NCBI GenBank assembly: GCA_963975425.1
Contig: CAXBGS010000014.1
Coordinates: 62,001-126,000 of the forward strand
From: CAXBGS01 sp963975425
GTDB lineage: Bacteria > Planctomycetota > Planctomycetia > Pirellulales > Pirellulaceae
Length of the DNA stretch: 64,000 nucleotides
Direction of reading: 5' to 3'
The notes under the pieces were generated by a model. It was given only the letters and a program-made list of their open reading frames with translations, searched no databases and had not been told where the DNA came from. The stretch's first letter is position 1, and every line of letters starts with the position of its first letter. Position numbers and translations under genes: made by a program. Positions 50,672 through 60,695 of this stretch are shown one piece after another.

Positions 50672-52438
50672 ATGCAACGACAGTGGCGGATCATGCCCCA
50701 TGATCGGGCGCGAGTAGAACAGCTGATCTCCGCCACTCGTCTTCCCCCCGTTGTTGCCCAGCTCTTGGTCAGCCGCGGCGTCTATAACGGTGACGACGCC
50801 CAGCGATTTCTTTGTACCAAATTGACCGGCCTCCGCGATCCGCAGCAGTTGCCCGGGATCCCGGCCGCGACCGCGATTCTGATCGAGGCGATTCAGGCCA
50901 AGACACCAATCGTGATTTACGGCGACTACGATGCCGACGGAATGACTGGCACGTCCATCCTGGTCAACGGCATTCGGTTGTTGGGCGGCGACGTTAGTTA
51001 CTATGTGCCGAACCGATTAGAAGACGGATACGGTCTCAACGAGAATGCGATCTGCAAGTTGGCCGAGCGCGGAAAGAAGCTGATCGTCTCGGTCGATTGC
51101 GGTATCACCAGCGTTCGCCACGCCGAACTGTGTCGCGAACTGGGCGTCAAGCTGATCGTGACTGATCACCACCAGATGAGCGATCAGCTGCCCGACGCCG
51201 ACGCCATCGTCCACCCTCGATTGCCAGGAACGAGTTATCCGTTCGGCGAACTTTGTGGCGCCGGCGTGGCGTTCAAGTTGGCTTGGTCGTTGTGTCAGGA
51301 AAAGTGTGGTGCCAAAAAAGTCACCGATCCAATGCGTCGATTCTTGATGCAATCACTGTCCCTAGCCGCGATCGGAACCGTGGCCGACGTCGTTCCGTTG
51401 CTGGATGAAAATCGAATTCTCGTCGAGCACGGCATCCGCATGTTGCGAGCCGAGCCGATGATCGGACTGGTCGAACTGATGCGGCGCAGCAAGCTCGACC
51501 AAGCCGTTTCACTTAACACCGAAAGCATCTCGTTCAACATCGCACCCCGTTTGAACGCCGCCGGACGATTGGGGCAAGCTCAATTGGCCGTCGAGCTGTT
51601 AACGACGAACGATTCCGAGCGAGCCGCCGCGCTGGCCGAATACATTGATCAGCTGAACGGAAATCGCGACAGCTTGCAGCGTAGCGTTTACTTGGCCGCG
51701 CAAAAGCAAGTCAAAACGGACTTTGACGCCGAATCCGATCCTGCGTTGGTTTTGGCAGGAGTCGGTTGGCATCAAGGCGTCATCGGCATCGTGGCGGGCC
51801 GTTTGGCCGACAAGTATGGCAAGCCTGTCTTTATTCTTTCGATGGATCAGGCCGGCAAGACGTCTGCTGTCGGGTCCGGCCGTGTCGGTGGTACCGCAAT
51901 CAATCTGCACGAAGCGCTTGGCCAGTGCAGCGATCGACTGATTCGCTTCGGCGGTCACCAAGCGGCTGCCGGTTTGACGATCGATGAACGACAGATCGAT
52001 GCGTTTCGAGGTGACTTCTGCGAAGCGGTTGCCCAGCAAGCCGCTGAGATCAACGTGGAACCCGAGATCGCGATCGATGCCGAAGCCGCGCTCGGGCAAT
52101 TGACCGTCGAAACGATCAAGCAGATGGAAATGTTGGCGCCCTTTGGCGCCGGTAATCCTCGCCCGATCCTCTACTGTGGCAACGTCCGGCTTGACGAACC
52201 GGCACGCAAAATGGGCGGCGGCGATCGGCACCTGAGCGTCAAGTTTCGGCAGGGCAGCAAGGTCATACGCGGCGTCGCTTTTGGTGCGGGTGAATGGTGC
52301 GATGAATTGAATTCGGTCAGCGGCCCGATCGAGATCGCCTACCGTCCAGTCATCAATGACTTTCGAGGCTTCCAAAAGGCCGAAGTGCACCTCGTCGATT
52401 GGCGCCCCGCCGTTATCCCTGAACCGGCGACAAGCTAA
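50672..52438 (+). CDS. recJ: Single-stranded-DNA-specific 5'-3' exonuclease RecJ
   Basis: ATG 50672 (MQRQWRIMPHDRARVEQ) with GGAG 8-9 nt upstream matches RecJ N-termini; 67 in-frame residues upstream are unrelated. DHH motifs I-III are YGDYDADGMTG (about residue 87), VSVDCGITS, and TDHHQMSDQLPDADAIVHPR. The DHHA1 part has GSGRVGGTAINLHEAL and GGHQAAAGLTI. Then an OB-fold (FGAGNPRPILYCGNVRLDEPARKMGGGDRHLSVKF) follows. Length of 588 aa is normal. RecJ acts in RecF-pathway recombination and mismatch repair. recQ, its usual partner, is 5 kb upstream on the other strand. Confidence 0.95.
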   Translation: MQRQWRIMPHDRARVEQLISATRLPPVVAQLLVSRGVYNGDDAQRFLCTKLTGLRDPQQLPGIPAATAILIEAIQAKTPIVIYGDYDADGMTGTSILVNGIRLLGGDVSYYVPNRLEDGYGLNENAICKLAERGKKLIVSVDCGITSVRHAELCRELGVKLIVTDHHQMSDQLPDADAIVHPRLPGTSYPFGELCGAGVAFKLAWSLCQEKCGAKKVTDPMRRFLMQSLSLAAIGTVADVVPLLDENRILVEHGIRMLRAEPMIGLVELMRRSKLDQAVSLNTESISFNIAPRLNAAGRLGQAQLAVELLTTNDSERAAALAEYIDQLNGNRDSLQRSVYLAAQKQVKTDFDAESDPALVLAGVGWHQGVIGIVAGRLADKYGKPVFILSMDQAGKTSAVGSGRVGGTAINLHEALGQCSDRLIRFGGHQAAAGLTIDERQIDAFRGDFCEAVAQQAAEINVEPEIAIDAEAALGQLTVETIKQMEMLAPFGAGNPRPILYCGNVRLDEPARKMGGGDRHLSVKFRQGSKVIRGVAFGAGEWCDELNSVSGPIEIAYRPVINDFRGFQKAEVHLVDWRPAVIPEPATS

Positions 52439-52733
52439 GCCCGTCCCACACGCGACCATCAAGATTCTGGCCCAGTCGTCTCAACGAAGACTGGCTTGTC
52501 CACGCCCTGGGGATTTTGCCAGAACACCCGCTTCTCGCAGCCGAACGATTCTTGCGGCCTGCACTGGAGTCTCCGCCCTGCCTCCCACGAGGCGGCGCGA
52601 GTATCTTGATTGACGGCAATCTAGGTGGTCCTGGCTGTTTGCGTCGAGGTTTCAGAGCGCTTAATCTATCAGTCGCCGCTATGCCGGCCTCAGGGAACAC
52701 TATCGCAAGCAACGACAGATCAAGAGTCTCAAC

Positions 52734-55700
52734 ATGTCGATGTACCCTTCCAATCGAACCAGCAAACGTGTCTCGCGCCGCCAAGCCCAACAGCAGACTC
52801 GGTGGTCCGTTGACATTCTCGAGCCGCGATTGATGCTGGCCGGTGATGCCGGTGCAGTCGTCGCCGAAGTTGCTGTCGAAGGTGAAAGCCAAGCCGACGC
52901 GCCGGTGTCAAATCACGATGTGGGCTCACGTGCCAGCGAAAGCTCATTGAGAGAAGTTCTGCCGAGCGAAGTCATTGCGAGCGAATCCTTGGCTGCCGAG
53001 ATTGCGATAATTGATGCATCGGTCGATATCACCGATGAAGTCGCACAGTTGGGACGTCGCAACGTCGACATTGTTGTCATTGATAGCGCGTCGGATCCGT
53101 TGGATCAAATCACTGAAGTGTTGCGTGATCGCCGAGGCGTGACGGCACTGCACATTGTTTCGCACGGCAGCGATGGGCAATTGATGTTGGGCGGGCGCGT
53201 GATTGACACATCGCAATTGACCTTGCGCAGCGATCAAATTGCAATGTGGCAAAACTCATTGTCTGAAAAAGCAGACATCTTGTTGTACGGATGCGATGTT
53301 TCAGCATCGGATGTGGGAACCACGTTCATTCAAACGCTTGCGCGGCTGACGTCTGCCGATGTTGCCGCGTCCACCGATCGCACCGGAACCGAATCCAGCG
53401 GAGGCGATTGGGTGCTCGAGTCGACCGTTGGCCAGATCGATACCGATTTGTTCGCCGCATCGAGTGAGCTTGCGCGAATTGACGTCACGTTACCGATCAC
53501 GATCCGAGCTGCCGGGAGTGAAGGCGACGAAGAAATGCAGTTGCAAGTTGCCGGCGAGATCGTTCAGACGTGGACCAATGTCGGTGGCAATGCCTATGCC
53601 GGTCAGTATCAGACGTTTACCTACGACAACACCGGACCGGTCGATGCCGATGATGTCCGCGTTTTGTTTACCAACGCCATTTATCTTCCTGCGCAAGGGA
53701 TCGATCGCAACCTGAGAGTCGACAACGTGACGATCGACGGGGTCGTGTTCGAATCCGAGGACCCCAGCGTCTATAGCACTGGCACGTGGCGTCCCGATGA
53801 TGGAATTCAGCCGGGTTTCCGCGAAAGTGAATTTCTTCATGGCAACGGATATTTTCAATACGGGGAAAACCCCAACAGCGGCAGCGTGATCACCATTTAC
53901 GCCGCCGGAAACGAGAACGCCGAAACGATGCAGCTATGGATCGGCGGCGAAAACGTAAAGACGTGGACGAACATCGGCGGAAACGCATACGCGAGACAAT
54001 TCGAGGCTTATCAATTCACCGCAGACAGCACGGTCACCGCCGACGATATCCAAGTTCACTTCACCAATGCACGTTACCAAAACAATGGCGAGATCGATTA
54101 CAACTTGCGCGTCGACCGGATCGTAATTGATAGCGCGACTTTCCAAACCGAGGCACCCAATGTTTATTCCACGGGAACCTGGCAAAACGGATCGGTCACG
54201 CCTGGGTTCAAGCAGAGCGAAATGCTGCATTCCAACGGCTATTTCCAGTACGGCAGTACCAGCAACGCTGGAACGATTGCTTTGGAAACCAGTAACGTTC
54301 AAGTGGACGAAGATGCGGGATCGGTAACATTGAACGTCGTCCGCTCCGGTGGCAGCGACGGGCAAATCACCGTGGACTATGCGACACAGTCGGGTACCGC
54401 TTCCGGCGGCACCGATTTCTTGCCCCAGACGGGGACGCTGACGTTCGCAGACGGCGAGACCGTACGCCCGATTGTGATTCCGATCGTGGACGATGACGTC
54501 ACCGAACCGACTGAAGAGTTCAACGTGACCATTGAAAATGTGTTGGGCGGCGCGACGTTGCTCGTTCCACGGACGGCGACGGTCACGATCATTGATGATG
54601 GTGTCGTCTTGCCCGACTACGTTAACTTCAGTTCCGTTGCTGGGCTCAACTTAAACGGTGTGGCGGCTCAGGTCGGCGACGAATTGCATTTGACCGCGAC
54701 GGATCTGAATGAAGCAGGATCGGCGTTTTTTGAGACACCGATTTCCCTGGGCGGTGACGCCTCGTTTCGAAGCTCTTTCAGTTTCCGGATGACCGGCGGT
54801 GCCGGCGGAGCCGATGGTTTGGCGTTTGCGATTCACAACGACTCGCAAGGCAGTGATGCAATTGGCGGTTCCGGCGGCGCACTTGGATTCAGCGGAATCA
54901 CCAATGCCATCGCTGTCGAATTTGATTCGTATCAGAATCCTTGGGACATCAACGCGAATCATGTTTCGATCCTTGACGCGGATGTCGAAACCGCTTTGCG
55001 GACCAGCACGGCCGACTTTGATTTGAACGATGGGTCGGAGTATTTCGCATGGGTCGATTACAACGGGACCAGCGATGTGTTGGCGGTCTATCTTTCCGAT
55101 TCGGCGAGTAAGCCGACGGTGGCACTGCTGAAAACGATAGTCGACTTGGAATCGCAAATCGGATCGACGGCCTACTTTGGTTTCACCGCGGCAACGGGTG
55201 GGCTTGCCGATTCGCATCAGATTGGCGGTTGGCAATTGGACCAACAAGATCCGCCACTGGACCCACCGACGCAGCCCGGCGACACGGTCACCGCTGTGAA
55301 TGTGATCACCGGGGTGAACCAGCCGACGGCGGTGGAATGGTTGCCCAACGGATCCATGCTGATCGCGCAAAAGAGCGGCGTCGTGCGAACGGCCAGCAAT
55401 GGATCGCTCAGCGCGACGCCATTCATTGACATCTCGGGCATCGTCAACGACGTTCGCGATCGTGGACTGCTGGACATCGCGGTGCATCCGGAATTCGAAG
55501 AAAATCCTTACGTCTATCTGCTGTTCACGTATGATCCGCCGGAAGTCAACCAACAAGCCGTTGGCACACTGGCCGGTCCGGATGGTCGTGGTAATCGCGC
55601 CGGTCGATTGATTCGCGTGACCGCCGATGTCCAGACCGATTACCAAACCGCCGTTGCCGGCAGCGAGGTGGTGCTGTTGGGGACGAACAGCACATGGGAC

Positions 55701-56546
55701 AACTTCAACGCCTCTGCCAACAGCACCTTTGATTTCGACGAGCCGCCGGCCGGTGAAGATGAAAACGGTAACTATGTGCAAGATTTTATCGCCAGCGATA
55801 GCGAATCTCACACCGTCGGTGGGCTGGCCTTTGGAGTCGACGGAAACCTGTTTGTCTCGATCGGTGACGGTGCCAGTTACAACCAAGTGGACGTCCGCGC
55901 CGACCGCGTGCAAGACATTGACAGTTTGTCAGGTAAAATCCTGCGAATCGATCCACTGACAGGACAAGGCTTGCCGGACAACCCACATTTCGATGGGAAT
56001 CCTGATTCGAACCGCAGCAAGGTTTACCAGCGTGGTTTGAGAAATCCATTCCGCATCTCGGTCGATCCTGTGGGCGGACAACTGTTTATTGGCGACGTCG
56101 GTTGGGGACAGTGGGAAGAAGTGAACGCGGCGGGTCCCGGGGCAAACTTCGGTTGGCCGTTTTATGAAGGCGGCAGCGGAGTCAGTAACATCCTGTGGCC
56201 ATATGCCAACACCGCCGAGGGCGCTGATTTCTTTGCCGAGAACCCAAGTGTTGACGCATCGTTGTACGCGCTAAGTCATCAAGCCGATGGAATCAACGCG
56301 ATCGTGATGGGCGATGTCTACCGCGGGCCGTTGTACGGCAGCGAATACGTTGGCGATGTTTTCTTTAATGACCTGGGGCAAGGGATCGTCCGTCACGCCT
56401 CGCTGGACGCCGATGGCAATATCACTGACGTTTCCACCTTTACCACCGGTGCGAATGTGGTGGTTGCGATCAGCCAAGGTCCCGACGGCGCGTTGTACTT
56501 TGTCGATCTGGACAGCAATTTGATCGGTCGCTGGGAAATCGTTTAA
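52734..56546 (+). CDS. 1270-aa modular LEPR-xLL exoprotein with DUF4347, carbohydrate-binding-like, Calx-beta, lectin-like and sugar-dehydrogenase propeller modules
   Basis: ATG 52734 begins a basic N-terminus with LEPRLMLA at residues 29-36. DUF4347-like sequence follows to about 245 (TALHIVSHGSDGQLMLGG; LLYGCDVS). Two homologous repeats of about 115 residues (AAGSEGDEEMQLQVAGE... and AAGNENAETMQLWIGGE..., each ending NGYFQYG) resemble calcium-dependent carbohydrate-binding modules. Then come a Calx-beta domain (about 520-630), a legume-lectin-like domain (about 630-845), and a PQQ/Glc-Sorb dehydrogenase propeller (VITGVNQPTAVEWLPNG ... ERGLLDIAVHP-like RGLLDIAVHPEF ... GGLAFGVDGNLFVSIGDG). 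It is probably a surface polysaccharide-binding enzyme or adhesin. A 295-bp gap before it holds nothing recognised. Confidence 0.85.
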   Translation: MSMYPSNRTSKRVSRRQAQQQTRWSVDILEPRLMLAGDAGAVVAEVAVEGESQADAPVSNHDVGSRASESSLREVLPSEVIASESLAAEIAIIDASVDITDEVAQLGRRNVDIVVIDSASDPLDQITEVLRDRRGVTALHIVSHGSDGQLMLGGRVIDTSQLTLRSDQIAMWQNSLSEKADILLYGCDVSASDVGTTFIQTLARLTSADVAASTDRTGTESSGGDWVLESTVGQIDTDLFAASSELARIDVTLPITIRAAGSEGDEEMQLQVAGEIVQTWTNVGGNAYAGQYQTFTYDNTGPVDADDVRVLFTNAIYLPAQGIDRNLRVDNVTIDGVVFESEDPSVYSTGTWRPDDGIQPGFRESEFLHGNGYFQYGENPNSGSVITIYAAGNENAETMQLWIGGENVKTWTNIGGNAYARQFEAYQFTADSTVTADDIQVHFTNARYQNNGEIDYNLRVDRIVIDSATFQTEAPNVYSTGTWQNGSVTPGFKQSEMLHSNGYFQYGSTSNAGTIALETSNVQVDEDAGSVTLNVVRSGGSDGQITVDYATQSGTASGGTDFLPQTGTLTFADGETVRPIVIPIVDDDVTEPTEEFNVTIENVLGGATLLVPRTATVTIIDDGVVLPDYVNFSSVAGLNLNGVAAQVGDELHLTATDLNEAGSAFFETPISLGGDASFRSSFSFRMTGGAGGADGLAFAIHNDSQGSDAIGGSGGALGFSGITNAIAVEFDSYQNPWDINANHVSILDADVETALRTSTADFDLNDGSEYFAWVDYNGTSDVLAVYLSDSASKPTVALLKTIVDLESQIGSTAYFGFTAATGGLADSHQIGGWQLDQQDPPLDPPTQPGDTVTAVNVITGVNQPTAVEWLPNGSMLIAQKSGVVRTASNGSLSATPFIDISGIVNDVRDRGLLDIAVHPEFEENPYVYLLFTYDPPEVNQQAVGTLAGPDGRGNRAGRLIRVTADVQTDYQTAVAGSEVVLLGTNSTWDNFNASANSTFDFDEPPAGEDENGNYVQDFIASDSESHTVGGLAFGVDGNLFVSIGDGASYNQVDVRADRVQDIDSLSGKILRIDPLTGQGLPDNPHFDGNPDSNRSKVYQRGLRNPFRISVDPVGGQLFIGDVGWGQWEEVNAAGPGANFGWPFYEGGSGVSNILWPYANTAEGADFFAENPSVDASLYALSHQADGINAIVMGDVYRGPLYGSEYVGDVFFNDLGQGIVRHASLDADGNITDVSTFTTGANVVVAISQGPDGALYFVDLDSNLIGRWEIV

Positions 56547-56653
56547 CGCTCTGGGGCGGGCAAAAATCTGCGATTGAAATTGCACGAATGCACCGGCAAT
56601 GGGCTGCTGGCAAACGCATAGGGCTAAAGCGCTGGGTAATCGCGCTGGGCCGA

Positions 56654-57898
56654 TCAGTGGTGATAACACCAGTGCCGGATCGCTTTTTCGTAAAGCTCGA
56701 TTCCGCGAGTGAGCTGATCGATGGCCAGCCATTCATCGGTGGTGTGGGCTTGTTGAATGTCGCCGGGACCACAGACGACCAGTTGGCGCAATTCCGTAAA
56801 TTCGCCTCCATCGGTGCCGTAGCAAACCGTTTCCGATGTCGCCTGCTCGGCCAAATCGCACATCGTTCGGACGCAGGCTGAATCAGGATCGACCCATACC
56901 GGTGACCCTCCGCGATAGCGATGGAATTCCAGGTCCAGTTCATCGGCACGTTGGCGAGCGATTTCGATCAGGTCGTCGCCGCTAATGCCGGGCATCGTAC
57001 GAAAACTGACCCAAGCGTCGCAGCGATCCGGTGTGACGTTGATTGCGGTGCCGTGTCCGTCGACGCCAAAGTTCCACGTCAATGTCGGTGGGTCGAACCG
57101 CTCGTCACGATAACGTGATTCATTTTCGGTACGACGAAAAAGTTCCAGCAGTGTTTGCAGCATCGGGACCATCGCGATCGTCGCATTGATCCCGTCGCGA
57201 GTGCTGCTGTGGGCGGCCCTACCGCGGCTGATGATCCGAAAACCCGTGATACCCTTGTGCGCATGAACCACGGACAGCCCCGTGGGTTCGCCGATGATTC
57301 CAACCGGTTGGTGCTTTACCAGCGTTCGGTACTGCGAATCGTTCGCGACCAAATGCCGCGCGCCGTCAAAGCCGAGTTCTTCATCGGCGGTGCAGACCAC
57401 CCACAGCGGCGATGACTGTTGGTTCGGATCCGTGTTCGCGTCGACCCGGGCAATGGCCGACAGCATCGCCACCAGCGAACCCTTCATGTCGCACGCCCCA
57501 CGGCCGTAGATGCGTTCGTCTTGAATCACCGCAGTGAAAGGGTCGCCGCCGGGTCCTGTCCACGTATCTGCGGGAACCACGTCGGTGTGACAGAAATAAG
57601 CCAATCCGCCGACTGCGGCACGATCGTCTCCGCCACGTCGAGCGATCAGATTGGTCTTGGTGACCCCGTGTGCATCAACATATTCGCTTCGCTGGACGTC
57701 AAACCTCAACGATTGCAAATGTTCCGCGACGCAATCCGAGATCGCCGTGTTGCTTGAAGAACTGACCGTGTTGAATCCGATCAATTCTCGCAACCGTTCA
57801 ATACTTGTTGACGTGCTATCACTGCTTGTTGACGTGCTATCACTCATTGGCGTGCTAGACGGTGTGCTATTTGTCTCGCTGTCTTGCGTATCCGTCAT
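56654..57898 (-). CDS. M20-family metallopeptidase, acetylornithine deacetylase/DapE type
   Basis: ATG 57898 is chosen (MTDTQDSET); the in-frame start at 57931 adds 11 residues. The first 30 residues are Ser/Thr/Asp-rich with a repeated SDSTSTS segment, encoded by a 21-bp tandem repeat at 57804-57845. M20 metal sites follow: FCHTDVVPAD (His, Asp), GRGACDMKGSL (Asp), TADEELGFDG (catalytic and metal Glu), and GEPTGLSVVHAHKG. Late YGTDGGEF is ArgE-like. Length is 414 aa. It probably hydrolyses N-acetylornithine in arginine synthesis; DapE or another amidohydrolase role remains possible. The low-complexity N-terminus is unusual. Confidence 0.88.
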   Translation of the reverse strand: MTDTQDSETNSTPSSTPMSDSTSTSSDSTSTSIERLRELIGFNTVSSSSNTAISDCVAEHLQSLRFDVQRSEYVDAHGVTKTNLIARRGGDDRAAVGGLAYFCHTDVVPADTWTGPGGDPFTAVIQDERIYGRGACDMKGSLVAMLSAIARVDANTDPNQQSSPLWVVCTADEELGFDGARHLVANDSQYRTLVKHQPVGIIGEPTGLSVVHAHKGITGFRIISRGRAAHSSTRDGINATIAMVPMLQTLLELFRRTENESRYRDERFDPPTLTWNFGVDGHGTAINVTPDRCDAWVSFRTMPGISGDDLIEIARQRADELDLEFHRYRGGSPVWVDPDSACVRTMCDLAEQATSETVCYGTDGGEFTELRQLVVCGPGDIQQAHTTDEWLAIDQLTRGIELYEKAIRHWCYHH

Positions 57899-58015
57899 CA
57901 GGAATTCCGTTTGCAAAATTCGTCGGATCATCTACCGCCGGCTACTGCATTGATGCCGGCAGCCGCATTGATTCAGACGGTCCAGCGTTCCCGTCCCAGG
58001 TTCAATGCCAAAAAC

Positions 58016-59812
58016 CTAGCGGAACAGTTGTTCGATCGTATCGGCGATTTGTTTCGGGGCCGCGCCGGGGACCTCTTCTGACGATTGGAGCCATCCAATC
58101 GCTTCATTGCGATAGTCACGATTGGCGTTGGGCGCGATCGCTTGATAACACGCTTTGGCGACGTGATTCGTAGCCTTGTCTTGCGGCAAAGCGAACTCGG
58201 CCATGCGATGCGCCAAATTCATAGGCAGCTCGTCGAACGTGAACGACTTGTTCTTGCCGGCGTAACGAATGACCAACAAGTTGGGCGCGACTTCCACCAC
58301 CGCAATGGTCAACGCGTCGCCCACTTGGATTGACTCGGCGGGTTGTCGTGACAGCACACCGCGTTCGATCGCGCCGTAATAATAAGCCGCCAAGTCGGCG
58401 AGTTCGTAAAGTATGTCGACTTCCTTTCGCTGATCATCCGTCATCAACGATTCCTTTAGCGTGGAAGCGGCCGGTGTCATTTCTTTCCATTTGGCGTTGC
58501 GGATCAGTTCGCGAAGATCCTCGATCTTGGCGTCCATTACTTTGACGCTCTCTTCGCTCATTTCTATTTCACCGGACTCACTTGCCGGCCGGACAGCCAT
58601 GACCGCCGAAGGGTCTTCCATTGGCCCGTTCATTGGCCCGTTCATTGGCCCGTTCATCGCCGCGGGTTCACTGGAGTTCATTGCAGGCGTGGGGGCCTCA
58701 GGATCGGCCGACTGCGCATCACTGTTTTGCATGTCACCGTTTTGCATCGCCGTGTTTTGCATCGCAGTGTCTTGCATTTTATTGCTCTGTGCCTGGGCGG
58801 GCTGTTGGTCCGGATCCCGGTCCAGCAATTCTTGCAGTTCCGGCGGCAATCCTTCGATGGGCTCGCCATCCTGCAGCAGACTTGGTTCGTCGGCCGATGG
58901 TGCTTCCATCCCGTTGGCCAGCGACTTTGGCATGACGGGATCAAAGCTGGGTTCGCTCGCGGGTCGGTCGACCGCAACCGGCTGGTCAATCGCAACGGGT
59001 CTCGCGGCAACACTCTTGTTTCCTGTACTTGGCTTGCCGGTGCTAATCGTTAGCGAACCATTTGTTTTAGAGATTGCCAGTTCACCTGGACCGTAGAACA
59101 CAAAGTAGCCAAGAATGCCGATGACCAAGAATAGTCCTAACGTCATCAGGCCCAAAAACAAATTGGAATTAGAACGTCGCCGCCGCCGCGATGTACCGCT
59201 CTTGACGGTGACCAATTTCGGCGCGGCGGCAAGATCGCCGACCGGTGAAACCGGTGTTGATGTTGACGGTGCGGGAACCGATGTTGGTGCCGGAACCGTT
59301 GACGGTGTGGCGGGCGCCATGGGTGAAACGCTGGCGTCGGGCAAAATGCCGGCCAATGGATCGGTGGTGGGCAAGACACCGGCAAGCGGATCCGTCGGCG
59401 GATCGTTCGCCGATTCGCTTGCCGGGTCGGGAAGATGCACGATACCGAATTTGGCATCCAGTTCATTCCGCTTTTGTGGATCCTTCAGAATCGATTCGGC
59501 TTGTTGGACCAGTTTGGCGGCCGTTTTCCAGACCTTCGGGTCGGAGTTGTCTTTTCGTTTTTTCAGCCGAGAGATTGTCGACCTGATCGCCGACGCGACG
59601 ACGTTCGCATCCGATTCACCCGGCTCGAGTCCGAAAACCTGGTACGCGTGCGGGTACTTCTCACCGCTTGGGATCGGCAGCAGATCGGAGACTTTACTGG
59701 CGGGCATATCGCTGGCGAAGGTCGTGGTGCTAAGGGAGGTAGGAGCTAGGGAATTCTCCGATGCGGGCGCCGGATCGGACGTCGACGCACGGTGGAATCG
59801 TCGTTCCTGCAT
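58016..59812 (-). CDS. Membrane protein with degenerate J-domain-like N-terminus
   Basis: ATG 59812 has AGAGG 4-5 nt upstream; longer in-frame sequence runs into coaX. After an Ala/Ser-rich start, YPHAYQVFGLEPGESDANVVASAIRSTISRLKKRK to ILKDPQKRNELDAKFG is J-domain-like in spacing but lacks an HPD motif. A Pro/Thr-rich linker, an Arg-rich patch and a membrane helix (LFLGLMTLGLFLVIGILGYFVFY, about residue 230) follow. The long C-terminal part is low-complexity (AMQN and NGPM repeats) before a helical domain. Such J-like proteins can tether chaperone or surface functions; here the role is unknown. Length is 598 aa. Confidence 0.72.
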   Translation of the reverse strand: MQERRFHRASTSDPAPASENSLAPTSLSTTTFASDMPASKVSDLLPIPSGEKYPHAYQVFGLEPGESDANVVASAIRSTISRLKKRKDNSDPKVWKTAAKLVQQAESILKDPQKRNELDAKFGIVHLPDPASESANDPPTDPLAGVLPTTDPLAGILPDASVSPMAPATPSTVPAPTSVPAPSTSTPVSPVGDLAAAPKLVTVKSGTSRRRRRSNSNLFLGLMTLGLFLVIGILGYFVFYGPGELAISKTNGSLTISTGKPSTGNKSVAARPVAIDQPVAVDRPASEPSFDPVMPKSLANGMEAPSADEPSLLQDGEPIEGLPPELQELLDRDPDQQPAQAQSNKMQDTAMQNTAMQNGDMQNSDAQSADPEAPTPAMNSSEPAAMNGPMNGPMNGPMEDPSAVMAVRPASESGEIEMSEESVKVMDAKIEDLRELIRNAKWKEMTPAASTLKESLMTDDQRKEVDILYELADLAAYYYGAIERGVLSRQPAESIQVGDALTIAVVEVAPNLLVIRYAGKNKSFTFDELPMNLAHRMAEFALPQDKATNHVAKACYQAIAPNANRDYRNEAIGWLQSSEEVPGAAPKQIADTIEQLFR

Positions 59813-59855
59813 TATACCTCTGGTGACGAGAGGGCCGAAACGTTGAATCTCGCGT

Positions 59856-60695
59856 TCATTCAGCCATTTGCAGCAGGCCGCGACAGGCCAGATTGCTAAC
59901 TTGCTGATGCTGCTGTCGCAAGTATTTCGAGATGATCGCGGCATCGCCCCCCGTCACAACCAGTCTCGCCGCCGCCGGATCGTCACCGTTGGCGCATTCC
60001 TGATTCGATGCATATTGTTCGGCCAGACGATCGATTCCCGCAGCTGCACCGGTTAAAACGCCAAGTCGGATCGCGTCAACCGTATTTTTGGCCGGCCGTA
60101 ATCGCTGGCATGCCTGCGTGCCGGGTTTGCATTCCGACGCGGTGCTTGCCTGTTGCCATTCGATTTTTGGCAACGCGTCGGTCCCGGTTGCGAGGACTCG
60201 CGTCTGCAATCGCAGCCCCGGCATGATCGCTCCGCCATGAAAGTGGCCTTGATCGCAAACCCAGTCGACCGTGATCGCGCTGCCGGCATCGACGACGACG
60301 ACGGCCGACTTGAAACGGTTCCACGCGGCAAAGGCGCCCAGCAATCGGTCCACCCCGACGCGACCGGGATCGTCGACGTCGGCTTGGATCGGGACGTCGA
60401 CCGAGTGGACTTGCTTGATCGATGCGGATCCGTCACCACGTTCGATGGCGCGACCAAGTTGATCTGCGGCTTCACGGTGAACGCTCGCAATCCACCAACA
60501 CGTTCGGTTGCAGCCCGCGTGTTCGCGCACCCAGTCGATCGCGGCGGTGTGCCAATCGGGCGCGTCGAGATAAATCGAGTGTTCGTCTAGACGGTTCGAG
60601 TCGTCTTTGTCAACAAACGATTCGTGTCGGCGCACGCATAGCTTTAGCGCCGAATTGCCGACATCGGCGGCGACCGTACAGACATCCGAGTTCAC
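59856..60695 (-). CDS. coaX: Type III pantothenate kinase
   Basis: The acetate/sugar-kinase fold motifs are VAADVGNSALKLCV (phosphate 1; usual DIGNT is changed to DVGNS), RVGVDRLLGAFAAW, VVVDAGSAITVDWV and GGAIMPGLRLQTRVL, in the order of CoaX. Length of 279 aa is near normal. It catalyses the first step of coenzyme A synthesis. ATG 60695 overlaps the obg stop by 4 bp, so translation is probably coupled. It has a late insertion rich in Gln/His before the end. Confidence 0.93.
   Translation of the reverse strand: MNSDVCTVAADVGNSALKLCVRRHESFVDKDDSNRLDEHSIYLDAPDWHTAAIDWVREHAGCNRTCWWIASVHREAADQLGRAIERGDGSASIKQVHSVDVPIQADVDDPGRVGVDRLLGAFAAWNRFKSAVVVVDAGSAITVDWVCDQGHFHGGAIMPGLRLQTRVLATGTDALPKIEWQQASTASECKPGTQACQRLRPAKNTVDAIRLGVLTGAAAGIDRLAEQYASNQECANGDDPAAARLVVTGGDAAIISKYLRQQHQQVSNLACRGLLQMAE

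Noticed and set aside
54651..55913. 420-residue reverse open frame inside the 1270-aa gene
   Set aside because: It is antisense to clear Calx-beta, lectin and propeller modules and has no family features.
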